Positions 27,037-33,938 of a DNA stretch of 64,000 bases are shown here, one piece after another. The translations under genes were made by a program, and so were the position numbers. The notes under the pieces were generated by a model, which saw nothing but the letters and a program-made list of their open reading frames with translations, was not told the DNA's origin and searched no databases. This stretch comes from Allobosea sp. LC85 (GTDB lineage: Bacteria > Pseudomonadota > Alphaproteobacteria > Rhizobiales > Beijerinckiaceae), in NCBI RefSeq assembly GCF_000735605.1, contig NZ_JPKG01000006.1, positions 495,835-559,834 on the forward strand. Direction: 5' to 3'. The number at the start of each line of letters is the position of its first letter. The stretch's first letter is position 1.

Positions 27037-27522
27037 ATGTTCGATCTTCTGAGAGCCCGGCCGGCGCGCAAGGCCGCCTATTCCGCCCTCGAACCGTTCG
27101 TTCTGAAGACTTCCGCGAATGGCGTCGGCCTGCAAGCGGGCGACTGGCTCCAGCCGCAGATCCTCGGCTTCCTGGCAACCCTGGTCACGCTGATCGTCGA
27201 ACGCAAATGCGGCGAGTTGCAAACGCATGCGCTCGCCTCGGCCCAATCATCGGTGCTGAATGCGCTCACCGGGATCGGCCCGGAGCTGGTCGGCGAGGAA
27301 ATTTGCCTTCTGAGCAGCCGCCGCGACCCGGCCTTCACGGCGGGATCGATGGGAGCGCTCGCCTTTCTGGAAGCCCTGGACGCCACCCGGCCATCGGCCG
27401 GCGAACTGGTGGGGGTGGACCCGATCGGCCCTCCTCCCAGCGAAGCCGGGAGCAAGACGCTGGACGAACTCTGGCACGACCATGTCGAACGTCATTTGCG
27501 CAGAGGTCAGTTCTTGGCCTGA
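27037..27522 (+). CDS. hypothetical protein of 161 residues
   Basis: I do not recognise this protein. It has a hydrophobic helix around residues 42-56 (PQILGFLATLVTLIVE) and no signal peptide. The rest is mixed, with a Pro/Gly-rich segment near 130 and a His-rich end. The last 16 bp overlap the 3' end of the transposase-like gene on the other strand. It is divergent from the HEPN-like gene; the short shared gap suggests joint control, but no antitoxin motif is visible. Confidence 0.5.
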   Translation: MFDLLRARPARKAAYSALEPFVLKTSANGVGLQAGDWLQPQILGFLATLVTLIVERKCGELQTHALASAQSSVLNALTGIGPELVGEEICLLSSRRDPAFTAGSMGALAFLEALDATRPSAGELVGVDPIGPPPSEAGSKTLDELWHDHVERHLRRGQFLA

Positions 27523-28220
27523 GATACCGGCATGCCGAAACCGCCGAAGCCCGCGGTTCGGACTTGGCGCTGTGCCGGCTCGTCATCGAGCAGGCCGAGT
27601 TCGAGCTGAACTTCCGTCAACGCCTCGCCCGCCTCTTCCAGCCGCTCCGGCCGGGTTGCAAGGAGCCGCCGCAGCGCCTGAATGAATAGAGCGTCCGTTT
27701 CCGCGGTTCCGATGCCTTCCAGTGCGGCCATGAAGCGCTCGAAGCGCGCGACGCAGCTCGCGCTGCCCGGGCCACCATCCACCTGGCAGTCCAGGAACTC
27801 GCAACGCACGACCGTTTCGCCATGCTGCCATGGGGCGTAGCAGGCCACCTCGAGCGGAGAAACCGCGAGGCCGCTGACGATCTTCTGCTTCAGATGCCAT
27901 GCCGTTCTGACGGACACGCCCAGGATCTGCGCCAGCCTCTGTGACCCCATCTTCTGCCGGGTCGCCGTCAGCAGGTAGAGGGCCTGGAGCCAGACATGCA
28001 GAGGCACATGGCTGTTGTGAAAGATCGTGCCGTTTCTGATCGTGAACGGCTTCCGGCAGGAATAGCATTTCCATGCGCCAATGGGGGTGCTCAGGCCGTT
28101 GAGCCGACCTAACCGGGAAGTCTCGCCGCAATGTGGGCAAAGCGGCCCGGAAGGCCAGACCATTCGTTCGAGCGACAGGTGGACGACGCGCTCGTTATGC
28201 AAGCGGATGGCGTTCGGCAT
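27507..28220 (-). CDS. IS1595-type transposase remnant keeping zinc ribbon and HTH
   Basis: This gene encodes 237 residues with a strong ribosome site (GGAGGTG). The N-terminal zinc ribbon is intact: CPHC at 28-31 and CYSC at 52-55. It is followed by the helix-turn-helix typical of IS1595 transposases (SQRLAQILGVSVRTAWHLKQKI, about 92-113). After that, the expected DDE catalytic domain is missing; the tail from about 120 is unrelated and ends in a Gln/Glu-rich part. No flanking inverted repeats or target duplications were found. It may be a decayed element or a domesticated DNA-binding protein. Its 5' side faces the AT-rich stretch. Confidence 0.65.
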   Translation of the reverse strand: MPNAIRLHNERVVHLSLERMVWPSGPLCPHCGETSRLGRLNGLSTPIGAWKCYSCRKPFTIRNGTIFHNSHVPLHVWLQALYLLTATRQKMGSQRLAQILGVSVRTAWHLKQKIVSGLAVSPLEVACYAPWQHGETVVRCEFLDCQVDGGPGSASCVARFERFMAALEGIGTAETDALFIQALRRLLATRPERLEEAGEALTEVQLELGLLDDEPAQRQVRTAGFGGFGMPVSQAKN

Positions 28221-28253
28221 AAGCGCACCTCCAACCCCAAAGCATGGTCCCAG

Positions 28254-28292
28254 ATGGGTAAATGAAAGTCAATAAAGTCTCAGAATGGGTAA
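28254..28292. repeat. direct repeat ATGGGTAA, 31 bp apart
   Basis: ATGGGTAA occurs at 28254-28261 and again at 28285-28292, with extra matches around (CAGA before, AAT or AATAAT after). The 31-bp period equals about three turns of the helix, so both copies face the same side. They lie 34-72 bp upstream of the transposase-like gene and may be sites for its product. Confidence 0.45.
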
Positions 28293-28561
28293 TAATTCGA
28301 TACATTGACGCCGCAAGGGCATAGTTGGATGTTTGCCACCCGGAGATAATGCACACAGCCACCGAGTTGTCACATTATTTCTGAGATATTTATTGATTTA
28401 GGCAGCAACAAAAAATTGCTCGCCAATGATACCTTTTACATTATGTAATTGTAATAAATATTATCTATTTATATCTATTTATAAATCTTAATTTTCTATG
28501 ACTATAAATACCAAATCAATTTCTTATATTACGAGCCGATATCGAAATAGCATCATAGTTC

Positions 28562-28577
28562 AAGTAATTAATTACTT
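28562..28577. promoter_or_regulatory. 16-bp perfect palindrome in the AT-rich island
   Basis: AAGTAATT at 28562-28569 is followed directly by its reverse complement AATTACTT at 28570-28577. Its place about 240 bp upstream of the repeat-protein gene is suited to an operator. The local A/T content raises the chance of a random palindrome, though 16 perfect bases remain notable. Confidence 0.45.
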
Positions 28578-28818
28578 ATCACGTAAACTCAAACCTCGGA
28601 GAAACAAACAGTGACTTAATTTCATACGCGGTTTCGGCTGTCACCAGCGCGGAATCACGAGGAACGTTCCTTGCGCAAATGGGCGGGACATTCACTCGAT
28701 CGCAATGACCAATAATCAGCACTCATGGCATCCGACGCGAGTGGACCGACGCAACGCAGAAGAGATGCGGCGATCGACAGGCGGAAGGGTGCCTCTCCTT
28801 TTTTGACGGGGAAGCATC

Positions 28819-29637
28819 ATGCCTATCAACTACCCAAATCAGAATCAGGCGCAGGCTCAGGCCGAGCTTCAGGCGCAGGCCCAGGCCGAGCTTCAGGCGC
28901 AGCTGCAGGGCCAGGCTCAAGGCCAGGGCCAAGGTCAGGGCCAGGGTCAGGGTCAGCATCAGGGCCAGTCGCAATATGCCGGGCAGTATGCCGGCCAGGC
29001 CGTTGATACCACCGTCTGGAACGACAACGGCAACCTGAACCTCAACGGCAACGGCAATCTGAACGCCAATGGCAACCTCAACGCCAACGGCAATGTGAAC
29101 GTCAACGCGAACATCAACCATGTCGAGAACACGGTCGATAACTACGTGAATGTGAAGGTCGACCTCGACCTCAGCGGCGCCCTCACGTCGCCGTCGGATA
29201 ATGATGCGATCGACATCGACTCGATCTACGGCCTCACCGACTCGATCGTCATGCCGGATGTCGTCTCGCAGACGACCTATAACGGCAACAACTTCAATAT
29301 CGATCAGGTCAACAATCTGACCGACAACGATACGCTCCACGACCCGTCGGTCAGCTACAGCGCCGGCGGCCTCGATCCGTCCTCCTGTAACCCGTATTAT
29401 GTCGCGGAAGCGGTCGGCGGCTTCTCGATGAGCGCGAGCGCTTCCGGCGGCACCGCCGAGACGCATGTCGGCGCTATCCACGGCGGCAATGACGGCTTTG
29501 CCGGTATCGGCGCGGCATCGGCCAATGTGTCGCTGACACAGGAAGCCTTCACCCAGCATATCGCGATGGGTGCGAACATCCAGTTCAACTCCGTCGATCA
29601 TCTCACGGTGTCTGGCGGCGACCTCGGCGACCTCTGA
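28819..29637 (+). CDS. Gln/Ala/Gly/Asn-rich repeat protein, probable type I secretion substrate
   Basis: This gene encodes 272 residues with no classical signal peptide. Residues 8-50 are low-complexity: AQAQAELQ repeats, then GQ dipeptides. Residues about 66-98 are Asn-rich repeats (NLNANGN). After this come acidic stretches (DNDAIDIDSIYGLTDS) and the unit NNFNIDQVNNLTDNDTL near 157-173, which is like the units of the next gene. A Gly/Ser-rich part (GGFSMSASASGG) and an end reading LTVSGGDLGDL follow. Only one cysteine is visible. It stands first in the locus with the ABC exporter and adaptor. A surface or matrix protein that self-assembles is inferred from composition; I do not recognise a named family. 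Confidence 0.7.
   Translation: MPINYPNQNQAQAQAELQAQAQAELQAQLQGQAQGQGQGQGQGQGQHQGQSQYAGQYAGQAVDTTVWNDNGNLNLNGNGNLNANGNLNANGNVNVNANINHVENTVDNYVNVKVDLDLSGALTSPSDNDAIDIDSIYGLTDSIVMPDVVSQTTYNGNNFNIDQVNNLTDNDTLHDPSVSYSAGGLDPSSCNPYYVAEAVGGFSMSASASGGTAETHVGAIHGGNDGFAGIGAASANVSLTQEAFTQHIAMGANIQFNSVDHLTVSGGDLGDL
28849..28972 (+). repeat. 24-bp and 6-bp coding tandem repeats
   Basis: Two near-identical 24-bp units (28849-28872 and 28873-28896, one base different) and a half unit code for AQAQAELQ. From 28909 the sequence becomes a 6-bp repeat of the type GGCCAG/GGTCAG coding for Gly-Gln. Such arrays can change copy number by slippage; both units are multiples of three, so the frame would be kept. Confidence 0.75.
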
Positions 29638-29648
29638 GCGGTCGCAAG

Positions 29649-29697
29649 GCGCTCATCGAAGAGCGCAGCAACGGACGCGCGGGGGAAGCCCCGCGCG
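29649..29697 (+). terminator. two tandem hairpins between the repeat-protein genes
   Basis: The first is GCGCTC-ATCGAA-GAGCGC at 29649-29666. The second has 9-bp GC-only arms at 29676-29684 and 29689-29697 with loop GAAG. No T tract follows. They lie in the 152-bp gap after the 272-residue protein. They could protect the upstream transcript end or reduce read-through into the exporter genes. Confidence 0.5.
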
Positions 29698-29789
29698 CTT
29701 CCTGCTCAGGGTTCGGTCCCCCACAGAACGCGCGCGGCGCGTGAAGCCCCTCTCGACCGGTTCCGCCGGGCGCGACCGAGGAGTGCATC

Positions 29790-31784
29790 ATGAATACCGG
29801 TGGCTTCACTGAAACCATATGGCATTTCGCCGGCTATCTTCGCATTTTCCAGGACGAGGCACGCGAACGTGAGATCTATGCTGGCGATCCGGCCCAACCG
29901 ATCCCCGACGAAGACAGCGACGGCTATCATGAGCGCGTACGTCCCGCCGTTTTCGAGGAAACCGTTTCGCAGCCCGTGATCTTTCGCCCTCAGCCATTGT
30001 CGGACACGTCACGTGCCTTGCAGCATCCGACGCTTGCCTCCCCCTCCCAACCGGCCAAGATCATGCCGGCGTCCCCACTGCCGGCGAAGCGGCTCGATCC
30101 TCAAAGCTCCGATCTCGATTACGGCTATGGCTATCGCGTCGTGCAGGGCGAGAAGCTCATCTCCGTCACCTATCAGGACGGCGGGACCGAAACGCTTCTC
30201 TCGCTTCATCAGGTCAATCACGCCAGCGACCGCGACCTCCTGACATCCGACGCGATCCGCTATCCCGATGGCACGATCGTCGTGCCTCCCGAACTTCATC
30301 TCAATGGCGTCATGGACGCCATGCTGCTCCAGGCGGAGCAGGCGGTCCCCGCCGGAGTTCCCGACATTCGGAACGGCGGCACTTCCGACATCATCGAGGC
30401 ATTCGAAAGTCGCGATGCGCGGTGGGTCGAGACCGGAACGCCGACCCCAGACGGCACTCCCGTCTCGCATGCCCCCGATGGCCGCTTCGTCGACGGCTCC
30501 TCAAGCTCCAGCGACCCGCCGGTGCCGAGCACGGTTCAGATCGCGCCCTGGCGCCCCGCGGAGAATGCCCCCCCGGACCATGCCGAGAAGCAGATCACAA
30601 CGGTCGAGCCGACCGGCGGAGTGGCTACGATTGCAGAGACGGGTCTGAACACACAGATCAACGCCGCGATCATCCTGGATGCCAATGAAGCTCCTGGATC
30701 GATGATCGTTGGGGGCGACTACTTCTTCAGCCGAGGCATCGTGCAGGTGAATGTCCTTGTCGACAGTGATCATGTCGACGTTGCGATCTCCGGCGCGCTG
30801 AAGCCGGCGATACAGACCCACGACAACGCGGTTCACAACATCGCGGAGTTCACCACGCATCTGGTGGCCTCCGAACCCAATGGTGCCGCTGCGACGCCAG
30901 CCTGGTTCGTCGACATCTTGCCAGGCAATTTCTACGACGTGAAATCGATCGTTCAGTTCAATGGCCTGGACGACAGCGACCGCATCGTCCAGGCGGAAAG
31001 CGGCACCTACTTCGAGGTCAAGAGCGGAGAAAACAGCCAAATCAATTTGGCAAAAATCTCGGGCCTCGACAGCTATGACATCATCATCATTGGCGGTGAC
31101 TATCATCGCGCCGATTGGATCTACCAGTACAACATCGTCCTGGACTCAGACATCGCCAAGGTCTTCACCACTGGCGACACAGACGACAGTACCTCGCTCA
31201 CGGCAGGGTTCAATCGGCTGAGCAACATCGCCAGCATCACGACCTATGACAGCGTGGCTTTCAAGCCGATGCTGAACGCGCATCACAATCTGCTGGGCGC
31301 ACTCGATGATCGTTTCACGATCCTTACTCCGAATGCCGAATGGGATCTGAACGGCAACAGGTCCGGTACGCTGCACGTCCTCTATATCCCCGGCGACTAT
31401 TACGACGTGAACGTCATCACCCAGGTCAACATGCTGACGGATGCCGATCAGGTCATCCAGGCGAGCGCCCATGCGGGCACCACCCAAGGCGTCGCGACCG
31501 GCGGAAACATTGCGCTGAACGAAGCCCACATCATCGATCCCGGTACGCTCTCGGCCTCGAAATACCTTGGCGGCGACGCCTACGAGGAGAGCATGCTGAT
31601 CCAGGTCAACATGATCACCGATAGCGACACGATCATCATCCACGACACGCGCACATTGGTGCCTGAGCTCGTCGCCTTCGCCCAGGACGCCGATTCGCAC
31701 CCCGGATCAGACTCCCAGGAGTCGCGACCAGTCATACCCGATCCCGCCCAGCACGATCACCTCACCTCCAACATCATGTGTTGA
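29790..31784 (+). CDS. 664-residue protein with recurring Q-x-N...D-x-D units, linked to type I secretion
   Basis: There is no signal peptide. The first 280 residues are Pro-rich and variable. From about 284 a repeat appears with the form N..IN.A.I.D ... GGDYY ... I.Q.N.L.DSD.V. The core Q-x-N falls at 319-321, 389-391, 446-448, 545-547 and 605-607, each followed by D-x-D (325-327, 395-397, 452-454, 551-553, 611-613). An early variant is at 141-143 (QVNHASDRD). The spacing of 57-99 residues and the beta-prone units suggest a beta-helix or stacked-sheet fold. The same unit is present once in the upstream protein. It is followed by the exporter, so secretion or an assembly role is likely. I know no named family with this repeat. 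Confidence 0.7.
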   Translation: MNTGGFTETIWHFAGYLRIFQDEAREREIYAGDPAQPIPDEDSDGYHERVRPAVFEETVSQPVIFRPQPLSDTSRALQHPTLASPSQPAKIMPASPLPAKRLDPQSSDLDYGYGYRVVQGEKLISVTYQDGGTETLLSLHQVNHASDRDLLTSDAIRYPDGTIVVPPELHLNGVMDAMLLQAEQAVPAGVPDIRNGGTSDIIEAFESRDARWVETGTPTPDGTPVSHAPDGRFVDGSSSSSDPPVPSTVQIAPWRPAENAPPDHAEKQITTVEPTGGVATIAETGLNTQINAAIILDANEAPGSMIVGGDYFFSRGIVQVNVLVDSDHVDVAISGALKPAIQTHDNAVHNIAEFTTHLVASEPNGAAATPAWFVDILPGNFYDVKSIVQFNGLDDSDRIVQAESGTYFEVKSGENSQINLAKISGLDSYDIIIIGGDYHRADWIYQYNIVLDSDIAKVFTTGDTDDSTSLTAGFNRLSNIASITTYDSVAFKPMLNAHHNLLGALDDRFTILTPNAEWDLNGNRSGTLHVLYIPGDYYDVNVITQVNMLTDADQVIQASAHAGTTQGVATGGNIALNEAHIIDPGTLSASKYLGGDAYEESMLIQVNMITDSDTIIIHDTRTLVPELVAFAQDADSHPGSDSQESRPVIPDPAQHDHLTSNIMC

Positions 31785-31810
31785 GGCCAGCACGCGTCCG
31801 AGGGCTCTCC

Positions 31811-33874
31811 ATGACCGACGAAGCCAAACCAGCCGCGCCTTCAAACCGTCCAGACGAGATCAGGTTGCCCGGAGCCACGACGCTCGGGAGCGCCATGGAC
31901 AGGCCCCCGCCTCCTCTCGCGCTGGTCGCCAATTCAAACAACCGACTGGCCGGTGAGGATAGTCCGGCCCCAGCCGTGCAAGCCCCGCTGCGCGCCGAGG
32001 CGAAGTACGGCGCGTCTCCCGCCGGCGGCGTCACCAATCTGCGCCCTGTCGGAGGCGCTGGCAGCCCACAAGGCACGACGACATCGAACGGTCCTGGGGG
32101 CGGCAAGGGCGGAACCGGCGGTGGCGGAGGTGGCGGTGGCGGCAGATCGCCGCTCGAACAGCGCCTCGGGGATCGCGATTTCCAGCAGGTCCTCGGCAAG
32201 GGCCTCGCGGAGGCGCGCCACAACCTGATGATTGTCGGGATCTTCTCGATCGTCGTGAACACGCTGGTGTTGGCCGTCCCAATCTACCTGTTCCAGATGT
32301 CGGACCGGGTGCTGACAAGCCGCAGTCTCGATACGCTCGTCATGCTCTCGGTCATTGTGATGGTCGCGATCCTGGCCCATGTCCTGCTCGACATGATGCG
32401 CCGCTTCATCCTGATGCGGGTTGCCGTGGATGTCGAAAGCCGGCTCGGCGGCCCCGTGCTGAGCGCCGCCGCGAAGGCTGCCCAGACCGGCTCGAACCGG
32501 GAGTTCCAGACTCTCGCCGACCTTCAGCAGATCCGGAGCTTCCTGACCGGGCCGGTCATCCTGACGATGCTCGATGCGCCGACCGCACCGATCTACCTGT
32601 TCGCGGTCTATCTGATCCATCCGCATCTCGGCTACATCGTGACGGTAGCCGCCATGATCCTGTTCGTGGTCGCCTATTTCAACCAGAAGCTGACGGCCGT
32701 TCCCTTTGCAAGGTCGAGCGCCTTCTCGACGCGGGCCAATCTGCAGTCGGAAGCGATGTCGCGGAATTCCCAGGTCATCAACGCCATGGGCATGATCCCG
32801 GAGGGTGTGCTGATCTGGGGTCGCGAGACGGCGGAATCGCTGAAGGCGCAGGTCAGTGCGCAAGACCGCAACATCATGATGACCGGGCTGTCGAAGTTCT
32901 TCCGCCTCGGCACGCAGATCGCCATGCTCGGCTGGGGAGCCTGGCTCTCCCTGGAGGGATCCCTCACGGGCGGCATGGTCATCGCGTCATCTGTGGTCGC
33001 GGGCCGCGCGCTGGCCCCGCTCGAAGGCACGATCGAGGGCTGGCGCAGCTTCATCCATGCTCGCGCGGCCTATTCGCGGGTGCAGGCCCTGTTGCAGGCC
33101 TCCCCCCTCAATCTCGATCGGCTAAAGCTGCCAAGCCCCAAAGGCCGCCTCGATGTCGAGCGCATCCTGTATGTCCCGCCGCCGAACAAGAAGGTCATCC
33201 TCAACGGCATCAGCTTCAGCCTCGAGCCCGGCGACTCGCTCGCCATCGTCGGCGCCTCGGGCAGCGGCAAGTCGACTCTTGCGCGCATGCTGGTCGGCTC
33301 GATTACCCCAACCGCCGGCACGGTGCGCCTCGACATGATGGAACAGCGCAACTGGGATCCGCGGCAATTCGGCGAGAACGTCGGCTACCTGCCCCAGGAT
33401 ACGCAACTCTTTCCGGCATCGATCAAGGCCAATATTGCCCGCATGCGCGACAATGCAACGGATGAGGAGGTGTTCGAGGCTGCCGAAATCGCCGATATCC
33501 ACGAAATGATCGCGCAGTTCGCGCATGGCTACGAGACGCAGATCGGCATCGACGGCAGCCCTCTATCGGGCGGCCAGAAGCAGCGACTGGGGCTCGCGCG
33601 CGCTTTTTTCGGAAATCCGAGATTGGTCGTGCTCGACGAACCCAACTCCAATCTTGACACGATCGGCGAGGTCGCGCTGGCGCGGGCCCTCGAACGGGCC
33701 AAGGCGCGCGGCATGACCGTGGTCGCAGTGACGCAGCGCCCCGCCCTGCTGCGCAGCGTCGACAAGATCATGATGATCAAGGACGGCGCCCTGCAGGCGA
33801 TTGGCGCGCGCGACGAGATCCTGCCGCTGATCGTCGGGCATCGCAGCATCGACAACGCGCCGCAGCCAAACTGA
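31811..33874 (+). CDS. type I secretion ABC permease/ATPase (PrtD-like)
   Basis: This gene encodes 687 residues from the ATG at 31811, preceded by GAGGG. It is an inner-membrane exporter half-transporter. Residues 1-120 form a disordered Pro/Gly-rich extension, with a run of glycines near 96-111. Membrane helices start at about 140, and the nucleotide-binding domain follows. Walker A is GASGSGKST, the signature LSGGQKQRLGLARA and Walker B LVVLDEPNSNLD. It lacks the N-terminal C39 peptidase-like domain seen in some toxin exporters. It lies 26 bp after the repeat protein and 64 bp before the adaptor gene. The two upstream proteins are the likely cargo. Confidence 0.9.
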   Translation: MTDEAKPAAPSNRPDEIRLPGATTLGSAMDRPPPPLALVANSNNRLAGEDSPAPAVQAPLRAEAKYGASPAGGVTNLRPVGGAGSPQGTTTSNGPGGGKGGTGGGGGGGGGRSPLEQRLGDRDFQQVLGKGLAEARHNLMIVGIFSIVVNTLVLAVPIYLFQMSDRVLTSRSLDTLVMLSVIVMVAILAHVLLDMMRRFILMRVAVDVESRLGGPVLSAAAKAAQTGSNREFQTLADLQQIRSFLTGPVILTMLDAPTAPIYLFAVYLIHPHLGYIVTVAAMILFVVAYFNQKLTAVPFARSSAFSTRANLQSEAMSRNSQVINAMGMIPEGVLIWGRETAESLKAQVSAQDRNIMMTGLSKFFRLGTQIAMLGWGAWLSLEGSLTGGMVIASSVVAGRALAPLEGTIEGWRSFIHARAAYSRVQALLQASPLNLDRLKLPSPKGRLDVERILYVPPPNKKVILNGISFSLEPGDSLAIVGASGSGKSTLARMLVGSITPTAGTVRLDMMEQRNWDPRQFGENVGYLPQDTQLFPASIKANIARMRDNATDEEVFEAAEIADIHEMIAQFAHGYETQIGIDGSPLSGGQKQRLGLARAFFGNPRLVVLDEPNSNLDTIGEVALARALERAKARGMTVVAVTQRPALLRSVDKIMMIKDGALQAIGARDEILPLIVGHRSIDNAPQPN

Positions 33875-33938
33875 ATTCCAGAGGCGATGTAACCGGGCCC
33901 GGCCAGCCGGCCTGCTTGTGACTGTGGGAGTTGACACG

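Larger units (their letters stand above)
28221..28818. other. AT-rich intergenic island upstream of the secretion locus
   Basis: This 598-bp gap has no gene. From about 28241 to 28620, densest from 28371 to 28600, the sequence is dominated by A and T, in sharp contrast to the GC-rich window. It contains a direct repeat of ATGGGTAA (28254-28261 and 28285-28292) and a 16-bp perfect palindrome at 28562-28577. It must hold the promoter of the gene at 28819 and perhaps that of the transposase-like gene. In Hyphomicrobiales, AT-rich DNA of this kind is often bound by the MucR/Ros silencer; applying this here is inference. Confidence 0.7.

Noticed and set aside
27507..28220. An intact insertion sequence
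   Set aside because: The DDE domain is missing and no terminal inverted repeats or target duplications were found.
28404..28420. AGCAA/TTGCT hairpin as a terminator in the AT-rich island
   Set aside because: A 5-bp stem in AT-rich DNA is expected by chance and no gene ends there.
28849..29115. Tandem repeats as a possible CRISPR array
   Set aside because: The units are short, contiguous without spacers and in frame in a protein; no cas genes are present.
28819..31784. RTX calcium-binding repeats in the secretion cargo
   Set aside because: The nonapeptide GGxGxDxUx is not present; the repeat is of another type.
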